Notes: generated from the letters alone by a model not told the origin. DNA of 26,494 nucleotides from Mucidula mucida (GCA_015501055.1 JADNYV010000470.1:1-26494), one strand, 5' to 3'. Positions 10,106-20,700 are shown, numbered from the stretch's first letter. Program-made: numbers and translations.

Positions 10106-10224
10106 GCTGGTAATGGAGGGGGAAAGCGACGGTGCGGAAGAGACGGTGCGATCAAAACGATTGCACAAGCCGGCAAGGCCAAATCCAAACAAATAGCAAA
10201 ATTTGTTTCTCTTCACCAAAAACC
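10106..10224. promoter_or_regulatory. Divergent promoter region inside the Plavaka element
   Basis: Only 119 bases separate the predicted start codons of the minus-strand transposase and the plus-strand second gene, so both must share a bidirectional control region. No clear TATA box is visible. Confidence 0.5.
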
Positions 10225-13180
10225 ATGCCGCCTCGCAAGAGCCAGTCCTCGAGTCTCGAGCTGCCTCCTAAAATGCAGCTTCGCAAGAAACAGGAGTCCT
10301 AGCTTCATCCTGGTCGTGTAGCAGACTACGATATCCAGGACGACCCGCAGAGCACAAAGACGATAGGGGACAAACTCGGTGAGCGTGCCGAGAAAAAAGT
10401 GGAAAAGGCTCGTGAGGACGCCACACGTAAGATTGCCGCCGTCAAGCTGGCAGCCATTGAGGACGTGCAGCGGCGTGAGGACGTCGACCGCGTGCTTACC
10501 GCCAACCATCCGCCGCCAGCAGCAACACCAAAACCTTCAAAGCAGCCAGATCAGTAACTTTCAATGTGCTTCAATCTCATTCCTTACTTCATCATACAGA
10601 AGCTGCTGCACGGTCGGAGTCGTCCAACAAGAAGAATGCAGCCCAAACACCGCGCCAGCAGCAACACCAAAACCTTCAAAGCAGCCTGGTCAGTAACTTT
10701 CAAAGTGCCACAATGTCATTACTTCTCACCTCATGCAGTAGTTGCACCGTTGGAGTCGTCCAGCACGAAGAACGCAGGCAAGACACCGCGCCAAAAGACT
10801 GTGAACCGTACTGCAGAGGACCCGTCGTCGGCGACTCCCGTGGGGCTGAAGAAGAATGGTGAGTCGTCAATTCCAGTTGATTGTGATCTGTCCTGACCTG
10901 GACAACCCTAGCTAAGCCGTCTACACCCCAAGTCGAAGTGCTAGACGAACGCCAGCGTCGCAAAAGTACTATAGAAAACAGTAAGACCTTACTATTCCCA
11001 AGTGCATATAATTAACATGGTACCAGCAGCGCAGAAGTCACAGAAGAACATGTCATCAATGCCGTCTGAGGATTCAGGCGACGACAGTGACGAGTTTATC
11101 CCACCAGCCAGCGAAGACGAGGGACATGGCAACAAGCAAGGAGGCAACGCTGATGGGATGGAGGAAGAAGCAGTAAAGACGCCGGGTCCAAAGAAGACAA
11201 AACGTAAAGGTAACATTACTGATCCAAAGTCCAAGGGCAAGAAAGGCTCTGTTTGTGCCACCATCATTGCCAATGCACGTACGACCAACGACGATGTTGG
11301 GACACCAACACCTCGTCCAAAAACTAAAGGATTGAAGTGAAAGGGCCCCACTACAATGGAGGAGCCTGACGATGATGTGAAGTAAGTATTTCTTACTTTC
11401 TGGTCTTTCTACTTCTCTCATATCATATACAGCATGGAGTCTGATGTCGAGTCACCTACGGAGCCACCGCCAAAGAAGTCAAAGAAGTCAAAATCGACGA
11501 AAGCGGAATCGTTAGCCACTAAGTTCGAGAAGATGAAACGCAAGAAAGAGACCGGCGACAAAGATCCTTTGGCCAGTACGTGTCTATTGCATTCAATTTG
11601 CGACTTCTATTAATTCCCAAACTCATCTAGAGTCTACTCCTGTTGACGAGGATTCCCTAGTCAACGTCGGGGCAAGCATCGTTGGCGACGACGAGGACGA
11701 TCGCAATGAGTACGTCGACACCATTGTTCAACCGAAAGATTCCAAGGTTTTCTTTTTCTCCCTCATTGTTTTGGGTTGCTAACGTCTTTGTAGTCGATTG
11801 TCAAGATCACCGCTGGCCAAGGTCCCAAGAATGCGAAGGAAGCGAAAGGTGGCAAGAAGAAATGGGATCTCAGCCATCTACCATCCGGCGCGGCGGCGCT
11901 CTTCAAGACGACTACGCTCCTAGAGATTAGGTGTGCCATCCTCACGACGACTGCTCCATGGAGTCCGCTGGAGATGGAGACGGTCCAAGAGATTGTGGAT
12001 GGGGTATACGGCGCTGGAAAATATGCTGTTGGTGCACAGGGCTCTTTTGTTGGTTTGGTACGTGTGCAAGCTTATCCTCATTCTCTTCTCTCACGGCTTT
12101 TAGTCGAACTATCGATGCAACAACTTTCGACACAATATTCCCGAAGCCGCGGCCAAGGCTGTGGGTCAGTGGATGATTGAGAGCAAGGAAACTCTCAACT
12201 GCGAAGATGACATCGCCGACTATGCTAAATGGCTTATCACCTACGACGACTCACGTACCGCACCGATCCACTGGCAGACCTGGGGTGAAGGTGTTCAGAG
12301 AAAGGTGTGTGTTCTCTTCATACTCGAGCCAATACTCATGTCGTAACATGTAGGGCCCGCTACGACATTATCTCATACTGCAGACCCTCGTTCACGCCTA
12401 TTATCTTGGTGTTCCCAACATTAAAGACGTCGAGACTGCAGATCGTCCGATCGGCCTGTTGTTACTTGCTGAGCAAGCGGTATGTTTCTTGTCTTAACCG
12501 GTGCATGTTTTTTATCACTCTTGCAGATTGTTCGTGAGCTGTCGATGTGGGTCACTGGAAAACGGGAGTCGAGTAGTGTCCCGCCATTTTCACGGACAAA
12601 CTACGGCGACATTTCTGACAAGGTTGCCCTCGACGCGAAGAAACACGGCGACAAGGAGAGCAAGTCTAAAAAGAAGTCGTCGTTCTTCCTGAAGGCTCTG
12701 CTCAAATGGGACGATACAAAGTGGACGGCGCTACTCAAGGATATTCAAGAAAGCGTAACTGTCCATCGGCAGGCCAGGAAATCGAAGTTCTCACACGCCC
12801 AACCAGCGGAGCTCGTCAAGGATGACAATGACGACGACGACATCATCCTCGCCTCGGACCCGCCGATCCCAGATGGCTCGCAACTACCCAGTGATCCCGC
12901 GTCTGAAGGAAACATGGATGGAAAGGCGGGCAGTGGTGATGGGGACGGGGATGTGACCATGGCAGATCCATCGCCGGATCATGTTGTGCCAGTGGATGAC
13001 GATGAGGACGAGGACGAGGTGTTGGCAGAAAGTGGCAGTGTGGGAGGAGCTGAGGGAGCCGGCGATAACGAGAGCGCCACTGGCAGTGGATCCGGCTCCG
13101 GCTCCGACAAGGACGAGGACCTGGACGGGGAGCAGTCTGAGGACTCGGAAGATGATTCTCAGACCCCAGTGCCTGTATAG
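10225..13180 (+). pseudogene. Second gene of the Plavaka element, unknown function
   Basis: Exons: 10225-10553, 10600-10692, 10739-10858, 10912-10980, 11027-11381, 11433-11575, 11631-11746, 11794-12057, 12104-12304, 12354-12479 and 12527-13180, with GT-AG introns of 46-55 bases. From 11027 to the end the spliced frame is continuous except for one TGA. The N-terminal half is lysine-rich and low-complexity, likely DNA-binding or nuclear. A folded-looking middle (about 11850-12740; WSPLEMETVQEIVDGVYGAG, LHAYYLGV-like and IVRELSMWVTGKR segments) vaguely recalls the fungal DUF6532 layout, not proven. The C-terminus is very acidic. Lesions: TAG at 10300-10302 (codon 26), TGA at 11338-11340, and a one-base frame mismatch between exons 1 and 2. 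By position it could be the counterpart of the accessory protein of plant CACTA elements; this is inference. Confidence 0.6.
10515..10792 (+). repeat. Tandem duplication of an exon-intron unit, 139-bp period
   Basis: Bases from 10515 (GCCAGCAGCAACACC) recur from 10654. Each unit holds the end of an exon, a 46-base intron and 93 coding bases, so the duplication copies one complete intron and keeps exon length a multiple of three. The copies have diverged, mostly inside the introns. Confidence 0.8.
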
Positions 13181-13314
13181 GTTCGATTTTGGCTTGCTGA
13201 TGCTCTATATATGCACTGTATATCATTTCGTCTATTATTGATACCTCGTATGCTGCTTATATGCTTATCTATGCTAAAAAAATTCTATGCTTTATGATCT
13301 TTCCTCTGTGTGGC

Positions 13315-13495
13315 TTGGTCTTCTGGAGGTCTTCTAGGAAGATAAGGAAATCTTAGAAAGACACGGATGATCTTCCGAAGACCAAAATGGTCTTCGGAAG
13401 ATATGTAGCGAGCTTTCACAAGACCTCGCGTCTTTTGGGTCTTTCCGGTCTTTCCGGTCTTCGGCAAGACCTGAAAGACCCGAAAGACCAATGTT
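13315..13495. repeat. Right subterminal GTCTT/AAGAC array with hairpin
   Basis: About 13 copies of GTCTT or its complement AAGAC lie in mixed orientation, mirroring the left array. A perfect 15-bp inverted repeat with a 3-base loop occupies 13370-13402 (ATCTTCCGAAGACCA against TGGTCTTCGGAAGAT). A role as a transposase-binding region is inferred from CACTA-type elements. Confidence 0.7.
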
Positions 13496-13509
13496 GTGTT
13501 TTCCTGATG
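13482..13509. repeat. Plavaka element terminal inverted repeat, right
   Basis: GAAAGACCAAT (13482-13492) and TGTTTTCCTGATG (13497-13509) are the exact reverse complements of the two blocks at the left end. AG follows at 13510-13511, matching AG at 969-970. Confidence 0.75.
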
Positions 13510-13529
13510 AGGATGGAGATGAGGATTAG
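13510..13529 (+). pseudogene. Acidic-tailed open frame, 3' remnant
   Basis: After the AG duplication, GAT GGA GAT GAG GAT TAG continues the frame that stops at 970, giving DGDED and a stop. The match in frame and composition supports the transposon boundaries; the piece is too short for identification. Confidence 0.45.
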
Positions 13530-13719
13530 ACACTTACTATTATGCTTATATATTAGTTACTAAATGCTTTATATCATGTTGAATATTCTTATCATCAAAA
13601 TTTCGACTCTCGAAGGTGTATATTAAGTGAGGAAGACGCGAAACAACGTGCGAGTACGACGAGAGCATCGATTTACCGGTTACTAATGAGTTACCGGGAA
13701 ATTGATGCCCCATCAAAAT

Positions 13720-13740
13720 AATGGTGGGTGCCCACCACCA
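13720..13740. repeat. Outer inverted repeat, right copy
   Basis: This is the exact reverse complement of 278-298 over 21 bases. It lies 211 bases outside the right Plavaka terminus and about 290 bases upstream of the oxidoreductase start codon. Confidence 0.5.
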
Positions 13741-13964
13741 CAAGTTTTCAACTCTCAGTAAAACTAATAGCTCACATAACTGCACGACATCTCCCTGCAA
13801 TCTTAATTGACGCCACGTTTCGATGACTCGATCTCGCGTATCACTGTACAATCCGACACTGCTAACAAATAACGATCGTGTCATCCAGCGAGAGAAAGCG
13901 CACGAAGGGTCCCCAGTCGACTCATGCTGCCTCACATCGGAGCCGACTCCTGTTCTGTCCATCC

Positions 13965-13972
13965 TATAAATA
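13965..13972 (+). promoter_or_regulatory. TATA box of the OYE gene
   Basis: TATAAATA lies 58-65 bases upstream of the ATG at 14030, a suitable distance for a short-leader fungal promoter. The outer repeat at 13720-13740 is also in this upstream region. Confidence 0.5.
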
Positions 13973-14029
13973 CTGGACCAAATAGCAGGAGAATGGCATC
14001 TATCCGAACTTCCATCAAGTCCAAAAACC

Positions 14030-15673
14030 ATGTCTTCCCTTATGCCCTACCTCGATGGCGCGTACCAATTCTTCCCACTGAATGAACCACCCGTTGGTAC
14101 ATTCGTTCCCAACGTAAGTTTATACGATTTTCACATGTGTGCTCTCCGTTTACGCCGGAGACGCGTTTAGAAGGACGAATCTGTTCCAAAATTGTTCCAG
14201 CCTCTCACTATTCGTGGGGTGACGTTCAAGAACCGTATGTTCGTGGTATGTATGAACGTGTGCCCTCGCCGACATTGACTTATCCCTGTGTTCCCGCATA
14301 GTCTCCCATGGGGATGTGCAGTTCCAAGGAAGGGCATATGACTGACTGGCATCTCGTTCATCTCGGCGTGAGTGGCCTTAACACTAGAACTCTATGAAGC
14401 TTCTCAATACATGCACTAGGGTTTTGCGACTAGAGGTATCGGTGGGATTTGCACCGAAGGCCTGGCCGTTCTCCCCGAAGGACGCGTGACGCCGAATGAT
14501 GCGGTACGTCTCTTCCAATTTTGAAAGAACTGACATCAGCTCATCTTAGGCATTGTGCAGGGCATCTGGAGTGATGACCATATCCCGATGTTGAAGCGCA
14601 TCGTGGATTTCTGTCACGGCCAGGAGACCTTGATTGGTGCTCAACTGGGACATGGTGGCCGAAAGGTAAAAAGTGATTGCTTGCAGAAAAAAGGCGTTAC
14701 TGAGTGACTTACAACAGTCTGGTTCTTTACCTCCATGGCTAGCCAAGATCGCGGGAAAGAATGTTGCTTCTGTAGAAGAGGGCGAATGGCCGTATACTGG
14801 TGCGTTTTCACGTCTATTTTGGGTTTCTAGCTGACAAGTCGCAAGTTTATGGGCCGTGCGATTTGAGATTCAACGAGGAACACAACCTACCGAAAGAAAT
14901 GACTGTAGATGACATGAGCCGCGTCGAAGATGCCTACGTAGCAGCCATTCAACGCTGCAAAAAGATTGGATTTGATTTCATCGAGATTCATGCGGCCCAT
15001 GGTTATCTGCTTACTTCCTTTCTTTCGCCTTTCTCAAATCGCAGGACGGACGAGTATGGTGGCCAGCCCCTTGAGAACCGGTTCCGTTTCCCCCTTCGTC
15101 TTCTCAAACGCTGTCGCGAGGTCTGGGAAAAGCCAATGTTTGTGCGCATTAGCGCCACGGAGTGGGGTGATGGTTCTGAGTGCGCGAATGATGGTAGTTG
15201 GAAGTACTGGAGCATCGAGCAGAGTATCCTCTTTGCGGGAGAGATGAAGAAAATCGGTGTCGATCTTGTTGACTGTTCTGCTGGCGGAAATAATTCGAAG
15301 CAGTATATTCTCCCCAGCATCGAAGGTTATCAGGTCAGTGACATTCATACTCTTCCACTATCGTTGATGCTTGAATTGTACAGGTCCCATACGCGGAAGC
15401 GATCAAGAAGGCGCATCCGGACCTCTACGTTGCGGCTGTCGGGAAGATCATCAGCCCAGCAGTCGCCGAGGCAATCATCGCGAACGGTCAAGCCGATGTG
15501 GTCTTCTTGGCACGGATTCTGTTGCAGAACCCCCATTGGCCCATCTTCGCTGCGAAGGAACTTACAGGCAGACTTGCAGCGAAAACTACTAATCAGGTTC
15601 GTGGAGCGTGTTCTGTTAGAACGCGAATTGACTTGGTTCTACTGTGCTTTAGTATGAAGGTTGGATTGGATAA
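14030..15673 (+). CDS. Old Yellow Enzyme-type NAD(P)H:flavin oxidoreductase, YqjM-like
   Basis: Nine exons: 14030-14113, 14171-14245, 14302-14367, 14420-14503, 14561-14665, 14718-14799, 14846-15333, 15384-15596, 15653-15673. They give exactly 405 residues. The family is an FMN-dependent TIM barrel that reduces activated C=C bonds. Visible motifs are KLFQPLTIRGVTFKNR, GRVTPNDAGIWSDDHI, GAQLGHGGRK, FIEIHAAHGYLLTSFLSPFSNRRTDEYGG (substrate-binding His pair), RISATEW, DLVDCSAGG, and ADVVFLARILLQNPHWP for phosphate binding. The spacing and the C-terminal YEGWIG tail fit the YqjM (thermophilic-like) subgroup. The motif after strand 1 reads SPMGMCSS, so the Cys and Tyr of YqjM (SPMCMYSS) are replaced by Gly and Cys. 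No predicted signal peptide, so cytosolic; the true substrate is unknown. The start is set by the ATG after the TATA box. Confidence 0.93.
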
Positions 15674-15803
15674 CACTAGCGTTGCGCAGCCAGTAGTCAG
15701 ATACATAGAGAATAGAGCGAATCATCGTGGATAAAGATGCCTAAACAGACGTCAACAAGTTTTGCTTCGTTTCCGCCATGTCAAGCTTGTTCGGTTGCTG
15801 CTA

Positions 15804-16683
15804 ATGTACTTCCCATCAGCTGGAGATCGTCTTCGTATTGCCGTTGTACGCCTATACGTTGAAAAATCAGTACCCCATCTGTCTAACTCAACGCGCAGGC
15901 TCTATGTGCTTTGCAACATAAACCAGAAGGACAGGCTATTGAATGTTCGTTCATTCCACTTTTTCGATTCGATTCTTATATAACGTAGCCTATGCCCTCG
16001 ACTTGAAAGCATGGGCGCGGGGGGACGAAGATCAACAGTCAAAGGATTGGCGTGCTTTGGCGTTATCGCTGGAGGAACAGCTACGCGACCTCCGCGCGGA
16101 CGACTTGCAGCGCGAGAAACCCAAACGCGGAAAGCAGCCTCGAGCGTCCTCACCGCCGCCTGCGTTGCTCCCACCACCTCCCCCTACATCCGATCTTCCG
16201 TGCATCCTTGAGCGCGCGCTTACGGCCTCACTTTCCTCGTCTTCCAAACTTGACACGCTCAGGACGCGTTTGGTACCTGACATGGCGTTTGCCCTCGTTG
16301 ACGGTATATTATACCCTGCCCTGAAGGCCTTTCTTAAGCTCAGCGTGGACGCGTTAAAGTTTACCGTCGATAGTTCAGACTCACGTCCAGCTCTCCTTTG
16401 TCTTGTTCAGCGCGCGCTCTCCCTGGTCGGTGCAGACGCGCGCAGAGAAATTGGGCTCGCGGCTATCACAGCGCTGACAGATAATCAAGAGGCGGATTAC
16501 CTTGCGAGAAAGGACGCATTCTGGTATCTCTGCACGGTCATATCTCTTTGTGATGTAGGGCAGCGTGGTGCAGAGGCTCTCTGTAAGATGCTTGAACAGG
16601 GGGAAGGTCTGTCGGTGATTGAGAGGGAGATGGTTGAGGGTATTCTTGAACGTGTCTGGCTGTCGATAGATGATGAGCATTAG
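15804..16683 (+). CDS. Possible Mei4-like meiotic recombination protein
   Basis: Three exons (15804-15845, 15899-15944, 15989-16683) give 260 residues. The N-terminus, GDRLRIAVALCALQHKPEGQ followed by a helical KDWRALALSLEEQLRDLR segment, resembles the N-terminal motif of Mei4/Rec24, as recalled from vertebrate MEI4. Later, PCILERAL, FALVDGILYPALKAFLKL and a KDAFWYLCTVISL helix fall in the same order as the MEI4 blocks. A proline-rich linker lies between (about residues 75-92). Mei4 acts with Rec114 on meiotic chromosomes to promote Spo11 double-strand breaks. At 260 residues it is shorter than animal or yeast Mei4 (about 390-410). The start is uncertain; an upstream frame is open. It starts only 130 bases after the oxidoreductase stop. 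The similarity is weak and otherwise the protein is an unknown helical protein. Confidence 0.5.
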
Positions 16684-17720
16684 GCAAGTCGGCCTCATGA
16701 TTTTATCGCGTCAGCGTGATATCAGGGTATATAGAAGACGAGCAGTCGACGTTGGCGCTGATCGACAGCGTCAATCATGTCAATCATATACGAAAGCTGC
16801 ACGTTGGACTTTCAATCTTCTTCAGGTGCTCAATACAGTCCTACGGTTCCTCGTCCAATTTGACATCCGACATCTCGCCATCCGGAGCTTAAAATGCGGT
16901 CGCTTCGCCATCTATCACTTACCCTTGCTACCCGATGCTGTTGATGTATACGTCCGCAGGCTGGATTGCCGCTGGATTCTTCCAAGATCACGAACCCTCG
17001 TATTCATTAATTGTAGACGACCTTCTCTCATGATTCTTCGCGGATTGCCTTTTGTCTTGGTACGTATAGGTTGATTCCTGGGTTGTTTCGAGCTCCAAGA
17101 TTAGAGGTGGCAAGATCTGCTTGACGCCTTTGCGGAATACTGTGATTTTCTTTCAGGTTCCGCCTCTAGAATGGTCTCCATCCTGTTCGATAAAGCCGAA
17201 GAATTAACACGTCCCAGCGGCTGATACAGACCTCAAGTGGACTCCTTTCTGAGCTTCATACTAGCTGTCAGTGTTTGGATCAACATGATTGCAACGAATG
17301 ATGTTCCAGAACTCTAATGGCACGTTCTACTATTGTCGGCACGTTTAGCGAGGCTTTATGTTTCCGGGAATTAAAGACATTTTAAAATGACCAACTCGTC
17401 CGCGGTTGTAAGCTTGCTTTCCGGCCATTATCTCCGCGTACCGGTGAGTCAAGTGATTCCAAAGCGTGCTATTGCCAGCGAAGTCTGCGCCGTACAAGTT
17501 GTCTGTACGACTAACTTCCGCTTGTTGAATGCATGAGCGAGTTGGTGCCGACTTACGTACGTCACATTTTGGGCTGAATCAAATGTGCCCCTGACTTTCG
17601 GACCTCTATCATTGCCAGTGGGCATGTCGCAGACTTGCTCCCATCTTCTGCCACCACCAACGTCCAGACCTTTTCTGTCCAGTACTCGCAACGACATCGC
17701 GCTCCATCCAGCTGCCCACA
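16684..17720. other. Intergenic region, no gene seen
   Basis: About 1.0 kb without a supportable gene. Frames on both strands are short and lack family features; I saw no tRNA-like A/B box pair. It must hold the 3' end of the upstream gene and the promoter of the transcription factor starting at 17721. A 29-codon ORF beginning MYTSAGWIAAGFF near 16945 is noted, without support. Confidence 0.5.
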
Positions 17721-20700
17721 ATGGCGTCGCGGCACGACCGGTCTGCATCCAAAAAGCGCCGCCTCACGCGTGCGTGTGATATGGTATGTGCTCGTTGTTG
17801 AGCGTGATTTGTTCGCTGATGTCCCACTCAGTGCAAGAGGAAGAAAAGTACGTTTACATATCGACTATTAAACCTGAAGCTGATCCGAATGCGCTCTAGT
17901 TCGCTGTATGGAGCCGTCCCGTCCATCAACAATTGACTGGTGCTAATTGTCTTGTAAAATCCAAAGGCGATGGCGTCGAAATGCCCGGAAACCAGTGCAC
18001 GAACTGTTTGAACTCGAAAGTACATTGTACGCACGTGGAGGTGCTGAGGGTGCGTCGATTTGCTCGCCGCGACGCGTTTGACTGACGGAATCCACAGAAT
18101 CTCGGTACAGCGAAAGGGTTAGCTCGCCCATGCCATTCACTTGACAATCACTAAAGTGTTGATTAGATACGTTGAGAGTCTGGAGCGGCGACTGCAAAAG
18201 CTCACACAACTCTTCAAGAAGGTCCTCACCATTTCTGTGTTCGCTATAGCTACTGACACATCGTATAGCTGCTTCCTGAAGTCGATATCGACCAAGAACT
18301 GGATGACACTGAGGACAGCATCGACGAGGAGAACGAGCGGACCACAGCGAAGGACGAAGAGACATCCATACTGCTCAGCTATGCCGTCAATCGCACCCTC
18401 AACTTTGCCCCACAAAGACAACGTTACTTTGGTAAATCCAAGTGCGTATTTCGACTTCATCGATGGACTCGCGAATGATACCTCCGATCATAGTGCCTTA
18501 TTCCTTATCCAGGCGGTAGCTGCTCAAAGGGCGCATTACCTTGGTAAACACCCGTCTTTGAATCCCTCCTTCTCTCTCAAGCAGGGCGAGCACTGGGCTG
18601 CACGGCCGGTGAGTAACGCTTTTTTTGTCTTTCATCCACTCTCAGTCGATTCAGTGGTACAACCCGCGACATCGATATCCGACGCAGGAATATGAATTCC
18701 CCGAAGAGGACTTGCTAAAGGCCCTCATCGACGCCTACTTTGAACATGAGAATTGCTTCCTTCCGCTCCTCCATCGCCCCATGTTTGAGAAAGCACTCCA
18801 AGACCAAGTACATTATCACGACGAGATGTTTGGCGGGACAGTTCTCATGGTGTGCGCTCTCGGTGCGAGGTGGGTCGATGATCGCCGGGTCTTCACCGAG
18901 GGCGTGGATATGGCTGGATGGTCATACTTTGATCAGATATCTCTTCCGCCGCCGCCAGATGGACCCGTGTCTCTCGGGGAAATGCAGATGTATTGTGTGA
19001 GTATGCAGGATCTGCACATCCGCCTTCTTAACGCTTCTTCTGCAGTTATATATAACTTATCACCAACTTATACCGACCGCAAGGACCATGTGGATTTATT
19101 TGGGTACTGCTTTTCGGCTCATTCAAGATGCAGGGATGCATATGCGGAGTCCAAACCCGCCAAACGCGCAGGACGAGCTTTGGAAGCGGGTGTTCTGGTA
19201 TGTGTGAATTTTGCTTCTCTTCGCTGAGAATGATGTTCCCACGTCTTAAGGTGTCTCATGTTCTTGGATATATCTTACGCGTCTGTTTTTGGACATACGC
19301 CGACATTAAATTATGAGATGTCAGTGTACTTCGAGAACTCTGTAAAAAAAAATCGACTAACGGGCTTTAGGTTCGATATTGACTATCCAATAGAATGCGA
19401 CGATGAGTATTGGGAGAATGATGCTTTCGCTCAACCAAAAGACACACCCTCATCAATCTCATTTTTTGTTCAGCTGATGAAGCTCATGCAAATATTGTCC
19501 TACATTCTACGCGTCACCGTGAGCCTCTCGTCACATTTCTTCCTTTAAAAGACTGAAAACGACTGGTTAGTACGCTGTCAGACGTCCGTTGCATGTCTTT
19601 ACAGCCAACCGCCTACCTGAAGCCCAAATCCTCGCTGGGTTTGATTCTTCTTTGAATGAATGGCAAGCGGCGCTTCCTGATAGCTGTTTGTGCACTGTAT
19701 TCCATCAATCGGAGCGAACAAGACTAATCTCTTATAGTGCGTTGGGACCCACGTCGCAGGGAAGAGAGCTTCTTCCGACAGTCTGCATTCCTCCATATCA
19801 CGATGTACTATGTGCAGATACAGGCACATCGACCGTATATTCCCGGACCAGATCAAAAACATAGCGTCATGCCATCGTTGGCCATCTGTTCAAATGCGGC
19901 GCTGTCATGTATGCGGATCGTCGAAACTCAGAAATACAGAGGATATATTGAGAATGTGCACATTCTTGTACGTCGGTTTATTCAAGGCAAGAGAGGTAGA
20001 GACTCATATGTCCAATTCTAGGCATATCTATATCCTGCTGCGATGATCCTTCTCCTACGTGCTTGGAGCGTCCCAGTGGGAGATACTCTACCAAGCGCCA
20101 CGCAGGAGATGAAGTTTGTTCAAGTCTGCCTTGACATGTTCAAACGATGTCAGAAGCGACCGTAGGTGTCTTCCTTCAAGAATATAACTGTCTCTAATAG
20201 AAGTCTAGAAACGCGCCACCTGCTTTTATCTTCTGGTAAGACCTCTTGCCTTGAGGCGCTCGATCCACTTGAACATCTGTTACAGGGATATTCTCACTGG
20301 GTTGATGACCGATGATACCTCGCCCCGTCCCATATCTCCTACGAAAATGACTGGCAGACCGAAAGATTACCAGCAACCTGAGGAATTGAATGAATTCCCA
20401 CCGTATACCCATCCTCTACAACCGCAGCAGCCAACTCACCAGAATTCTGTCTATGCTGTTCCTGTCAACAACGTCTTTAGTCCCGAGCCTGTAGTGCATT
20501 CGTACGTGCCTTATAATATCCCCGATGGCACGAATTTTGTGGTGCAACAGAACGCGACTGTCACCTCGTACGCCCCGCCTGCGTATGGAGCTTACTATCA
20601 AGAACAAGTTTCGTGTTTTGCTTCTCGTGTGAACGTGGATTAACATCTCAGCAGTATTCAGTGCCTCCGGTGTCACAGCAGCCATATCCCCATGGTCATA

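Larger units (their letters stand above)
971..13509 (-). mobile_element. Plavaka-type (CACTA-like) DNA transposon, carrying a nested copia element
   Basis: A DNA transposon of about 12.5 kb, or about 7.06 kb without the inserted copia element. Visible supports are imperfect 28-bp terminal inverted repeats, GTCTT-rich subterminal arrays at both ends, a Plavaka transposase gene on the minus strand and a divergent second gene on the plus strand. The bases AG flank both termini (969-970, 13510-13511), giving a possible 2-bp target duplication. Removing the element restores an in-frame acidic tail and stop in the interrupted sequence. CACTA-like elements typically have subterminal repeats and 2-3 bp duplications, which fits. 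The transposase and second gene carry stops and the transposase is split by another element, so this copy is probably not autonomous. Confidence 0.75.

Noticed and set aside
12843..13226. Minus-strand ORF rich in Pro, Arg and His
   Set aside because: It is the antisense shadow of the acidic tail of the second transposon gene.
16670..17074. 134-residue plus-strand ORF after the Mei4-like gene
   Set aside because: It overlaps the end of the real gene in another frame, has no family features and no plausible promoter.
18430..18500. Frameshift in the transcription factor after YFGKS
   Set aside because: A GT-AG intron at 18442-18493 with donor GTGCGT restores the family sequence, and the full spliced length is divisible by three.
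18609..18645. 37-base intron ending at 18645
   Set aside because: The acceptor at 18654 gives a normal 46-base intron, keeps the frame and yields the expected ARPWYNP.
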